Part shown: one piece after another, positions 13,693 to 21,958 of the stretch
How the letters are laid out: every line of letters begins with the position of its first letter
Numbering within the stretch: position 1 is the stretch's first letter
Assembly (NCBI GenBank): GCA_002408385.1
Contig: DHSB01000061.1
Span: 54,785 to 76,742, forward strand
Length of the DNA stretch: 21,958 nt
DNA from: Myxococcales bacterium UBA5297
Lineage (GTDB): Bacteria > Myxococcota > Myxococcia > Myxococcales > UBA5297
Reading direction: 5' to 3'
Translations under genes and position numbers: made by a program
The notes under the pieces: model-generated
The model's database searches: none
Seen by the model: only the letters and a program-made list of their open reading frames with translations
What the model was told of the DNA's origin: nothing

Positions 13693-16188
13693 ATGAAGCT
13701 CGCGAAACTACTCGCGTTTGCAGCGTTGGCGATGTTGCTGAGCACGGCGCTGGGTGCCTGCGGCGACGACCCGCCCGATAACAAGGACCCGCAGCAGCAG
13801 ACCGACGCGGGCAACACCGAGTGTGACCCGGCCACCGATCCCGACTGCGTCCCCGAAGAAGAGCCGTGCGATCTCGACGAGGACTGCGGCGATCCCCGGC
13901 ACTTCATGTGCGTCGACGGCACCTGCGAGGCGGTCTGCACCACCAAGGCCGACTGCTCGAGCCACCCGGAGTACGACGGCGGGGCCTGGCCCGGCTGCAG
14001 CGGTCCTCTCGGATGTAGCTGCGAGGAGCGCGCCTGCAAGCCGACCGCCTGCACGGCCGACAGCGAGTGCGGCACGCTCGTGTGCAAGGCCGGCCAGTGC
14101 GTCACGCCCGACACCGGCGCCGACGCTTGCGCGATCTTCCCCGACTACGCGGTGCTGCGCGCCGGCCAGTCGCTTACCTTCCGCGCGGTCGCCTACAAGA
14201 GCAACAAGCCCGTCTCGCTCGGCGCCGACGCCTTCACCTGGAGCGCGCTCAACTCGGCGGTCGAGCAGGTTGCCGACGGCACCTTCAAGGGCAAAGACCC
14301 GACCGGCGGCGAGCCGACCGAGGCCCTCAAGGTCGAGGCCGGCGGAGCCTCCTGCAAGGCCAAGGTCCTGGTCGTCGGTGGCCTGGGCACCAACAAGGCC
14401 CGCGTGGTCGTCGTCGACGAGATGACCGGGCGCCCGGTGGCCGGGGCGACCGTGGTCGTCGACGGCGGGGCCAGCCGCATCGAGCTGGCCGCCGAGACCG
14501 GCGTGCCCGGCAGCTACGTCACCACGACCGCCCTGCCGGCCAAGCCCGTCGTCAGCGTCTTCCACCACGACTTCCAGTACGTCACCCTGGTCGGGGTCTC
14601 CAAGACCGACCTCATCATCCCCATCCGCCGCAACATCGACGCCAAGTCCGGCGGCTTCAAGGGCAGCTTCAAGAACCTGCCGACCACCGCGATCTCCGCG
14701 GGCATCGCCGGCGCCTCGATCGCCGGCAGCTTCACCGACCTCGAGGTCGACCTGCTCATCGGCGAATTCGAGGAGACCAACCTGCAGCTCGGCAGCCTCT
14801 CGTTCGACAACGTGCCGCTGCCCTCGGGCGTGGTCATCGGCAACAAGACCGAGTTCCGCGCTTTCGGCATGCCCGGCGTCTGCGACAACGAGGACCAGGT
14901 CCTCTCCGGCTCCTGCGGCACGGTGGCCGCCTGGGGCCTGATGGGCACCATCCCCATCAGCGCGGTGCTGCCCATCGTCAACGACTATCAGGCCGGCAAC
15001 GGCATCAGCATCGGCAAGGCTCTCGCCTCGGTGATGCCCCACATCGGCAGCTTCAAGAGCGCACTCGCCCGCGACGTCACCTTCACGCTCAAGCAGGGCG
15101 ATCCTGACTACACCGCCTTCACCACGCAGGAGTTCGAGCCGACCGTCGAGCTGTCGCTACGCCAGACGGTCGAGGTGCCCCTCCTCCCGAGCGGGCTCGA
15201 CGGCGCGGTCGTCCTCTCGGGCGCCCAGGTCCTCGGCCGCGGCCTGATTCCCCTCGGCCTGACTGCCGGCACCGACACCAACGAGGAGTTCACCACCGCC
15301 GACGGCAAGGTCATCGGCATCGACCTCGGCGCAAACAACGCGGTGAGCTACCACAACGACGGCAAGCTCACCCTGCGCATGGCCCCCAGCCACAGCGGCG
15401 TCGAGGGCTCGGAGTACGTGGCGATCACCCTCGCGCTGCCGACCACCGGCACGCTGGCCAACGGCGCGCTCGCCACCACCGGCCTGGTCAAGTTCCAGGA
15501 GTCGATGCCGCACACGAGCACGGTCGCCTATGACGGCGCCAGCTTCCTCGGCTTCGGCGACAGCGGCGAGTATGACTACCGCCAGGGCGAGTTCACCGGC
15601 GCCAAGCTCGTGGCAGGCGCGACGATCAACCGCGTCGTCTTCCTCGGCCCGAACACCCACCGCTGGATGGTCTACTTCAAGGAGGCCGACTTCTCGGTGC
15701 CCGTGCCGCCCACCGGCTTCGAGGACCGCACGATGGCCAGCGGCGGGCCGCGCGCGTCGGCCTCGTGGCGCGCCCCCTACATCGCCCAGGCGCTCTCGCT
15801 CAAGGGCGGGGTCGACATGGACAAGCTGTTCGAGTTCAACGAGGTCACCGCGAACCAGATCGCCGAGAACACCACCGCGTTCTCCATCTACGAGCTGATG
15901 ACCGAGGTCACCTTCGTCGAGCCGGCCAACTGCTACGCGGGCTGCTCGGTCGAGGCCGGCGCGTCGACCTTCAAGGTCCGGGTGACCGGCTTTGATTCGA
16001 CCAAGGGCTCGGTCCGCTTCGAGGTCGGCCCGGACCAGGAGACCGGCGCGATCGACGCGGACGGCTTCGCCTCCGCCTCCTTCTCGCTCGGCGCCGGCAA
16101 CCACGTCGTCACCGCGCGGCTCGTCGATCTCCAAGGCCAGCCGATCGACCCGCGGGTCGATACCACGATCCACGTGACGGCCGAGTAG
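13693..16188 (+). CDS. Large Cys-rich outer-membrane-type lipoprotein
   Basis: This 831-residue protein starts with a clear lipoprotein signal, ending in the lipobox LGAC with Cys23 as the lipidation site, followed by an acidic linker (GDDPPDN). Residues 44-146 contain 17 cysteines in EGF-like spacing, probably several disulfides. A region around 150-230 reads like an Ig-like strand domain (LRAGQSLTFRAVAY). A carboxypeptidase-regulatory-like beta-sandwich starts with VVVVDEMTGRPVAGATVVV (238-256). The remaining 500 residues are beta-rich with no recognised catalytic motif. A surface or periplasmic role in binding or scaffolding is likely; the partner is unknown. GGAGG lies before the ATG, and a strong terminator follows the stop, so it is probably a single-gene transcript. 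The 220-bp upstream gap has a TTGACA at 13610-13615 without a good -10. Confidence 0.92.
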   Translation: MKLAKLLAFAALAMLLSTALGACGDDPPDNKDPQQQTDAGNTECDPATDPDCVPEEEPCDLDEDCGDPRHFMCVDGTCEAVCTTKADCSSHPEYDGGAWPGCSGPLGCSCEERACKPTACTADSECGTLVCKAGQCVTPDTGADACAIFPDYAVLRAGQSLTFRAVAYKSNKPVSLGADAFTWSALNSAVEQVADGTFKGKDPTGGEPTEALKVEAGGASCKAKVLVVGGLGTNKARVVVVDEMTGRPVAGATVVVDGGASRIELAAETGVPGSYVTTTALPAKPVVSVFHHDFQYVTLVGVSKTDLIIPIRRNIDAKSGGFKGSFKNLPTTAISAGIAGASIAGSFTDLEVDLLIGEFEETNLQLGSLSFDNVPLPSGVVIGNKTEFRAFGMPGVCDNEDQVLSGSCGTVAAWGLMGTIPISAVLPIVNDYQAGNGISIGKALASVMPHIGSFKSALARDVTFTLKQGDPDYTAFTTQEFEPTVELSLRQTVEVPLLPSGLDGAVVLSGAQVLGRGLIPLGLTAGTDTNEEFTTADGKVIGIDLGANNAVSYHNDGKLTLRMAPSHSGVEGSEYVAITLALPTTGTLANGALATTGLVKFQESMPHTSTVAYDGASFLGFGDSGEYDYRQGEFTGAKLVAGATINRVVFLGPNTHRWMVYFKEADFSVPVPPTGFEDRTMASGGPRASASWRAPYIAQALSLKGGVDMDKLFEFNEVTANQIAENTTAFSIYELMTEVTFVEPANCYAGCSVEAGASTFKVRVTGFDSTKGSVRFEVGPDQETGAIDADGFASASFSLGAGNHVVTARLVDLQGQPIDPRVDTTIHVTAE

Positions 16189-16210
16189 CCCGAGCCGGAA
16201 GTCAATCCGC

Positions 16211-16252
16211 GAAGCGGGGCCGATCGGGCGATCGGCCCCGCTTCTTTTTTTT
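16211..16252 (+). terminator. Rho-independent terminator of the large lipoprotein gene
   Basis: A perfect 14-bp stem (16211-16224 with 16231-16244) around a 6-base CGGGCG loop is followed at once by eight T residues (16245-16252). It lies 22 bases after the lipoprotein stop. The T run is only on the plus-strand side, so it acts for plus-strand transcripts. The gap to the converging dehydrogenase gene (16253-16455) holds no further gene that I can see. Confidence 0.95.
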
Positions 16253-16455
16253 CCCGCCTCTTGTCCGCCGGAGCATCCCGAGCGGCCGAGGGTTCTGCGG
16301 ATTGGCCGGGCCAAGGCGCCTCGAGCAGCGACCGAGGCCGAACGCCCAGGCTGACCGGCTCGCGTCGCCGGGCGCGCTCAGCTCGGGGCTCTGGTCTCGA
16401 GACTGCAGACCTGCCGGCCACACCGTTCCTGGTCTTGGGCTTGGCCGGCTTTCGA

Positions 16456-17484
<1,029 letters not shown>

Positions 17485-17769
17485 CTCGCCTCCGTTCCTC
17501 GCTGCGCGGGCCGTTCGGGCGGCGATTGTGCGGGCCGCGCCCTCCCGGGTCAAACTCGCCCCGACCGCTCGCTCCTGCGCAAGTCAGGCCGGGGGCGCCC
17601 AAGAGCCTTGGCCGCCCGCTCGTGTTCGGCCGCTCGTACACCTTCGGGGCTTCGAGCACCAGCGAAGTTGGTTGAAAAACGCTCTGCTCGCCCGCGCCGG
17701 CGCCCCCGAGCGCTCCTCCCGATGCCCCTCGAGTCGCCTACCTCGCGGAAAGCCTTTCGGTTTTTTCGA

Positions 17770-17799
17770 TTGCCCCCAGGGGTTGGCATCTGCTAGAAG
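17770..17799 (+). promoter_or_regulatory. Candidate promoter of the yajC-secD-secF operon
   Basis: TTGCCC (17770-17775) and TAGAAG (17794-17799) are 18 bases apart. A TG one base before the -10 makes an extended -10 (TGcTAGAAG). The leader to yajC would be about 145 bases. The rest of the 465-base gap between the divergent dehydrogenase start and yajC (17485-17949) holds no supported gene. It has a small AAGGG/CCCTT hairpin just after the -10. Confidence 0.5.
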
Positions 17800-17949
17800 G
17801 GGCGCCCTTCACCGGCTAGCAACCCGCGGAGCCCGTTGCACGGCCCGAATGCCGGCGGCGGGCTGCTTTGTTTCCCAGCGCACGGTCAAGAGTTTTTTCG
17901 AGTAGCGGCACGAGCCCGCGGGCCAAGGCCGCTGAATCAGGAGGAGCAA

Positions 17950-18384
17950 GTGGGGTTCTTCAGCAGCGTGCTCGTCGCGGCCGATTCCGGGCCGCTCGCG
18001 CACCAGGCGCTCAGAGGGCTTTTCGCCCAGGCGGCCGAGGGTGGACAGGCCGGCGGGATACTCGCCTCGCCGATCTGGCTCATCCTGATGATGGTCGTCA
18101 TCTTCTACTTCCTCCTCTGGCGCCCGCAGCAGAAGCAGGCCAAGGAGCACCGGGCCATGCTCGCCGGGCTCAAGAAGGGCGACGTGGTAGTCACCACCGG
18201 CGGCATGGTCGCCAAGATCCACTCGGTCGCCCAGAAGTTCATCGTCCTGGAGCTGGCGCGCGATGTGCGCGTGCGCGTGCTTCCCAACTCGATCGCCAGC
18301 AAGGCGCCCGAGGGCCTCTTGGAAGAGGCCGAGCCCAAGCAGGACGAGGCGAAGTCCAACAAGGAAAAGGACAAGGAGAAGTAG
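17950..18384 (+). CDS. yajC: Preprotein translocase accessory subunit YajC
   Basis: This 144-residue protein has the YajC layout. A short N-terminus leads to one membrane helix (about 40-57) ending in WRPQQKQAKEHR, the family's signature. A small cytoplasmic domain follows with LKKGDVVVTTGGMVAKI (74-90), then a highly charged Lys/Glu tail (about 125-144). YajC associates with SecD and SecF in the Sec holotranslocon, and those genes follow directly. Translation starts at GTG, with AGGAGGAG about 4 bases before it. The frame stays open back to about 17836, but that extension is not family-like. Confidence 0.96.
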   Translation: MGFFSSVLVAADSGPLAHQALRGLFAQAAEGGQAGGILASPIWLILMMVVIFYFLLWRPQQKQAKEHRAMLAGLKKGDVVVTTGGMVAKIHSVAQKFIVLELARDVRVRVLPNSIASKAPEGLLEEAEPKQDEAKSNKEKDKEK

Positions 18385-18504
18385 AAAGCCCGCCCAAGCG
18401 TTTGGGGGTTGTGGCATCTACGCCCGTTCCGGCGGCCCGAGGGGGTCTTCGGGGCGGGCCCCCGCATGGTCAGCGAGCCCGCGGCGGCTCGCAAGGGGAG
18501 TTCG

Positions 18505-20382
18505 ATGGATCGCGTCTTCTATTGGAAGGTTGGCCTCATCACGGCGGTCGTGCTCATCTCAGGCTGGCTGCTCGTTCCTACCTTCTATTATTTCAAGCTA
18601 CCTCCTGACGAACGCAACCAGCCCGAGAAGCTGGAGGCGATGCTGCCGAGCTGGGCGCCGGGCGCCAAGACCCGGTTGAACCTGGGCCTGGACCTGCAGG
18701 GCGGCATCCACTTGGTGCTCGGCGTCGACACCGACACCGCGCTCAAGGCCAAGGTCTCGCGCCGCGGCGACGAGATCGTCGAGTACGCCCGCGAGAAGGG
18801 CGTCAAAGAGCCTCGCGCCAAGGCCGAGGGGATGAAGGTCGTGTTCAGCGCGGCCGGCCCCGAGGATCTCGACAAGCTGCGCAAGCTGGTGCTCAAGGAC
18901 TTTGACGACATGCACCAGGTCGGCTCCGACGACGGCACCTTCGCGGTCTCGTACAAGGAGCAGGTCGTCGGCAACCTCAAGAGCGAAGCGGTCTCGCAGG
19001 CCCTCAAGGTCATCGCCAACCGCGTCGACCGCTGGGGCGTGACCGAGCCGGTGATCCAGAAGCGCGGCGACAACGCCATCCTCGTGCAGCTTCCCGGCTT
19101 CAAGGACCCGGCGCGCGCCAAGGACCTGCTGGGCAAGACCGCCCAGCTCGAGTTCAAGATCGTCGACGACGAGGGCACCTACTTCCAGGAGCTCTACGAG
19201 AAGCTGAAGAAGGACCTGCCCGAGGGCATCACGGTCCAGACCGAGACCGAGGGGGGACGCGCGCGCGACTACCTCATGGTGCGCGGGGCCAAGGTCGCCC
19301 TCGACTACGAGCGGGCCGAGGGCCCGGGCGGCACGGTGCTCACCCCGCCCTACCTGACCGCCACCGGCGACAACGGTCGCGCGGCGCTCGAGCAGCTCGT
19401 CGAGGCCGGCGGGGTGGCGATGCCCGAGGAGCGCGAGCTGGGCCTGGAGTGCATCCCCTCCAAGCTGAAGCGAAACTCGTGCGAGGGCTACCGGACCTAC
19501 CTGCTCAAGAGCAAGACCGAGCTGACCGGCGACTCGGTGGTCGACGCCCGCGCGCTGATGGACCAGAGCCCGGGGGCCGGCGGCCGTCCGTACGTCTCGC
19601 TCTCCTTCGACCCTTCCGGCGCGCGCGACTTCGAGCGCATCACCGGCGACAACGTGCGCCGGCGCATGGCCATCGTGCTCGACCAGACGGTCAACTCCGC
19701 GCCGGTCATCCAGTCGAAGATCGCCGGCGGCCGCGCCCAGATCACCCTCGGCTCGCTCAAGCCCTACCAGGAGCTCGTCGACGAGGCGAACGACTTGGCG
19801 CTGGTGCTCAAGGCCGGCGCCCTGCCCGCGCCGGTGACCATCGGCGAGGAGCGCACCGTCGGCGCCACCCTCGGGCCCGAGCTGATCCGCAATGGCAGCC
19901 TCGCGGTAGCCGTCGGCGTCGTCCTGGTGCTCATCTTCATGGTGGTCATCTACAAGTACAGCGGCCTGGTCGCCGACGTCGCCCTGGTGCTCAACGCGCT
20001 GCTGATCGTCGCGGCGATGGCCGCCTTCAACGCGACGCTGACCCTGCCGGGCATCGCCGGCTTCGTGCTCTCGCTGGGCATGTCGGTCGACGCCAACGTG
20101 CTCATCAACGAGCGCATCCGAGAGGAGCTGCGCCTGGGCAAGACGCCGCGGGCGGCGCTGGAGGCCGGCTACGGGCGGGCGTTCTGGACGATCTTCGACT
20201 CGAACCTGACCACGCTCATCGCCGGCTTCGTGCTGCTCAACTACGGGTCGGGTCCGGTGCGCGGGTTCGCGGTCATGCTCATCGTCGGCATCCTCGCCTC
20301 GATGTTCACGGCCATCTTCGTGACCCGGGTCATCATGGACTGGCTGCTGATCGGCCGGGGCTGGAACAAGATTTCGGTCTGA
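18505..20382 (+). CDS. secD: Protein translocase subunit SecD
   Basis: This 625-residue protein is SecD, an RND-type membrane protein that uses the proton gradient to pull exported proteins through SecYEG. Membrane helix 1 lies at about 8-30. The large periplasmic part starts with LNLGLDLQGGIHLVLGVD (58-75) and includes RVDRWGVTEPVIQ and GDNAILVQLPG. The head domain is longer than in short SecD proteins and has two cysteines in LECIPSKLKRNSCEGY that could pair. Five further helices follow (about 450-615), with GMSVDANVLINERIREE (about 525-541), the motif that contains the conserved Asp needed for proton movement. The ATG has AAGGGGAG just before it. The 120-base gap from yajC contains a CCCAA/TTGGG hairpin but no gene. 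Confidence 0.98.
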   Translation: MDRVFYWKVGLITAVVLISGWLLVPTFYYFKLPPDERNQPEKLEAMLPSWAPGAKTRLNLGLDLQGGIHLVLGVDTDTALKAKVSRRGDEIVEYAREKGVKEPRAKAEGMKVVFSAAGPEDLDKLRKLVLKDFDDMHQVGSDDGTFAVSYKEQVVGNLKSEAVSQALKVIANRVDRWGVTEPVIQKRGDNAILVQLPGFKDPARAKDLLGKTAQLEFKIVDDEGTYFQELYEKLKKDLPEGITVQTETEGGRARDYLMVRGAKVALDYERAEGPGGTVLTPPYLTATGDNGRAALEQLVEAGGVAMPEERELGLECIPSKLKRNSCEGYRTYLLKSKTELTGDSVVDARALMDQSPGAGGRPYVSLSFDPSGARDFERITGDNVRRRMAIVLDQTVNSAPVIQSKIAGGRAQITLGSLKPYQELVDEANDLALVLKAGALPAPVTIGEERTVGATLGPELIRNGSLAVAVGVVLVLIFMVVIYKYSGLVADVALVLNALLIVAAMAAFNATLTLPGIAGFVLSLGMSVDANVLINERIREELRLGKTPRAALEAGYGRAFWTIFDSNLTTLIAGFVLLNYGSGPVRGFAVMLIVGILASMFTAIFVTRVIMDWLLIGRGWNKISV

Positions 20383-20453
20383 GCGGAGTCGCTCGTTCCT
20401 GGGCGCGGCGGGGCCACGAGCCTTGCGCCCGCCAGGGCAAGGGAGAGCTTCAC

Positions 20454-21617
20454 ATGCAGTTGATTCCTGACAACCTGTCGATCGACTTCGTCGGCAAGCG
20501 CAAGCTGTTCATCTCGGTGTCGTTCTTCGTCTGCCTGGCCATCCTCCTTGGCATCGCGGTCTTCGGCTTCAACTGGGGCGTCGACTTCGCGGGCGGCTCG
20601 GAGCTCGAGGTCAGGTTCGCCGACAAGGTCGAGGCCTCGGACATCCGCAAGACCATGGAGGCGGCCGGCTTCGAGGACGCCCTGGTCCAGGAGATCGGCT
20701 CGGCCGACGAGCACACCTTCCTCATCCGCGTCGGGCGCGTCGCCCTGTTGACCGAGGAAGACACGGCCAAGACCAAGGCCGCCCTTCAGGCCAAGCTCGG
20801 CGACCAGCTCGTCGACCTGACCTTCAACCCGAACTACGGCGACCAGTTCCAGCTCAGCCTCAAGAAGGGCGCGACGCCCCCGTCGCCCGAGCAGGTGCGG
20901 CAGACCATCGAGGCGACCGGCCTGCGCGTCAACCGCATCGACGGCCACGCCAGCGGCTACACCATCATGATGAGCGGCATCTCCGAGAAGGTGAGCGCGA
21001 CGCTCCAGGAGGCCAAGAACACCCACGGCTGGCCGGACGCCGAGCTGCGGCGCGTCGAGTTCGTCGGCCCGCAGGTCGGCCGCGAGCTGCGCAACCAGGG
21101 CATCCTCTCGGTCTTCATCGCCGCGCTGTTCATCCTCGGCTACATCGCCCTGCGCTTCGACACCCGCTTCGCCCCGGGCGCGGTCGTGGCCATCTTCCAC
21201 GACGTCATCATCGTGGCCGGCTACTACCTGGTGACCCGCCGCGAGTTCAACCTCACCTCGGTCGCGGTGCTGCTGACCATCGTCGGCTACTCGGTCAACG
21301 ACACCATCGTCATCTACGACCGCATCCGCGAGAACCTGCAGAAGAAGACCGGCATGGGGCTCGCCGGGCTCATCAACCTCTCGATCAACGAGACGCTCTC
21401 GCGCACCATCCTCACCGGCACCACCTCGATGCTCGCGGTCACCGGCCTGCTCATCTTCGGCGTCGGCCAGATCTGGGACTTCGCCGCGGCGATGATCCTC
21501 GGCGTCGCCATCGGCACCTATTCCTCGATCTACATCGCCAGCCCGACCACCATCTGGCTCGAGGAGATCTTCTCCAAGAGAAAGCACGGCACGCCGGAGG
21601 CCAAGCCGGCCGCGTAG
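20454..21617 (+). CDS. secF: Protein translocase subunit SecF
   Basis: This 387-residue protein is SecF, the partner of SecD. Helix 1 lies at about 18-38, followed by NWGVDFAGGSELEVRF (40-55). Five helices follow from about 215, including GYSVNDTIVIYDRIRENL (278-295), the SecF signature. At 387 residues it is longer than the roughly 300-320 usual for SecF, because the periplasmic region (about 45-215) is enlarged. Two segments in it look related: ASDIRKTMEAAGFEDALVQEI (61-81) and SPEQVRQTIEATGLRVNRID (144-163), suggesting an internal duplication. AAGGGAGAG precedes the ATG. The gene lies 71 bp after secD, in the same operon. Confidence 0.98.
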   Translation: MQLIPDNLSIDFVGKRKLFISVSFFVCLAILLGIAVFGFNWGVDFAGGSELEVRFADKVEASDIRKTMEAAGFEDALVQEIGSADEHTFLIRVGRVALLTEEDTAKTKAALQAKLGDQLVDLTFNPNYGDQFQLSLKKGATPPSPEQVRQTIEATGLRVNRIDGHASGYTIMMSGISEKVSATLQEAKNTHGWPDAELRRVEFVGPQVGRELRNQGILSVFIAALFILGYIALRFDTRFAPGAVVAIFHDVIIVAGYYLVTRREFNLTSVAVLLTIVGYSVNDTIVIYDRIRENLQKKTGMGLAGLINLSINETLSRTILTGTTSMLAVTGLLIFGVGQIWDFAAAMILGVAIGTYSSIYIASPTTIWLEEIFSKRKHGTPEAKPAA

Positions 21618-21697
21618 CGCCAGTCTCTCGAGGGTCGACACAGGAGCTCTCGGGAGCGCCCGGCGCTCACCGCCGCCGCTGGACGAGACCTCTGAAA

Positions 21698-21733
21698 GGC
21701 GCGGTTCCCCCCGGGGACCGCGCCGTTTGCTTG
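21698..21733 (+). terminator. Probable terminator or leader hairpin after secF
   Basis: GGCGCGGT (21698-21705) pairs with ACCGCGCC (21717-21724). Inside it CCCC pairs with GGGG, giving a strong stem with one unpaired T. The following GTTTGCTT is only moderately T-rich. It lies about 80 bases after the secF stop and ends only 19 bases before the next ATG, so it could end the Sec operon or sit in the leader of the next gene. Confidence 0.55.
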
Positions 21734-21743
21734 GAGGGAAGTG

Positions 21744-21958
21744 ATGGCCGAGAGCGAACGCGAAGAGCTGGCAGCCGTCGCCGCGGACCTGCGCGGGCAC
21801 CTCGAGTGGCTGCGCGACAGCGGCGCGACCGCGCTCCCGGTCCCACCGCCGGTCGAGCCGGTGGCCTCTTCGAGACCGGCCGCGGGCGCGGCCGGCGGGG
21901 CCATCTCCTCGCTGCGCGCCGCGGTGCGCGCTTCGGTCGGAGCCGACGGCGGCCGGGC
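21744..21958 (+). CDS. Start of an unidentified gene, cut by the window end
   Basis: About 71 residues are visible, from an ATG with GGAGGG about 6 bases upstream (a GTG directly before is in frame). The protein begins MAESEREELAAVAADLRGHL and continues EWLRDSGATALPVPPP, then an Ala/Pro/Gly-rich stretch. An N-terminal helix of the type LRxHLEWLRxxG followed by a low-complexity linker is what I recall from type-4 uracil-DNA glycosylases of related bacteria, but the catalytic part is outside the window. Treat that identity as a guess. No stop occurs before the end. Confidence 0.65.
   Translation, partial: MAESEREELAAVAADLRGHLEWLRDSGATALPVPPPVEPVASSRPAAGAAGGAISSLRAAVRASVGADGGR

Noticed and set aside
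17740..17768. The GAAA/TTTC repeat and TTTTTT run as an intrinsic terminator
   Set aside because: The stem is only 4 bp, and it lies between divergent genes where no plus-strand transcript needs to end.
17783..17800. A sigma-54 promoter (TTGGCA-type -24) before yajC
   Set aside because: The GC of a -12 element is not at the required distance from the GG. A sigma-70-like extended -10 fits better.
20241..21800. A 519-codon open frame on the minus strand opposite secF
   Set aside because: It is a shadow of secD/secF; the low-complexity Asp/Glu/Val translation lacks any family match.

Overview
The window is about 22 kb of very GC-rich chromosome. It reads as a myxobacterium-like (Myxococcota, former Deltaproteobacteria) genome. 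The grounds are GC-rich codon use on both strands, a Cys-rich outer-membrane-type lipoprotein, a yajC-secD-secF operon with an enlarged SecF, and a pair of bacterial-microcompartment (BMC) vertex proteins with an aldolase, a layout known from Haliangium. The taxonomic placement is inference. I see no rRNA, tRNA, CRISPR array, complete insertion sequence or prophage.

Layout. 1-1187: a 22-bp tandem repeat cut by the window edge, then an alpha/beta hydrolase. 1552-2824: a compact operon of two EutN/CcmL-type BMC vertex proteins and a class II aldolase. 2844-4144: an MFS transporter broken by one frameshift in a G run. 4222-6218 (minus): a NarL-type response regulator and its membrane histidine kinase, overlapping by ATGA. 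The kinase may have a leaderless promoter. 6348-6749 (minus): a small lipoprotein-like protein. 6834-7577 (plus): a fused CysO-like ubiquitin-fold sulfur carrier and Mec-like JAMM protease, the most interesting gene here. 7939-10123 (minus): a DHH phosphoesterase and endonuclease IV. 10211-13469 (minus): a Fic-fold protein without its catalytic His, an AAA+ ATPase and a branched-chain aminotransferase. 13693-16188 (plus): a large Cys-rich lipoprotein with a textbook terminator. 16456-17484 (minus): a medium-chain dehydrogenase. 17950-21617 (plus): yajC-secD-secF. 21744 to the end: the start of another gene.

How genes work together. The two vertex proteins and the aldolase should belong to one microcompartment whose hexamer and trimer shell proteins are not in this window, so this looks like a satellite BMC locus. 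YajC, SecD and SecF form the accessory complex of the Sec translocon. The kinase and regulator form one two-component system of unknown signal. In the CysO-Mec fusion, the carrier and the protease that normally acts on its C-terminus sit in one chain. That raises a concrete question about how the Gly-Gly end is exposed. The remaining genes are housekeeping or of unknown role and do not form a clear pathway.

All functional calls come from reading motifs and overall sequence resemblance. No database search was run.
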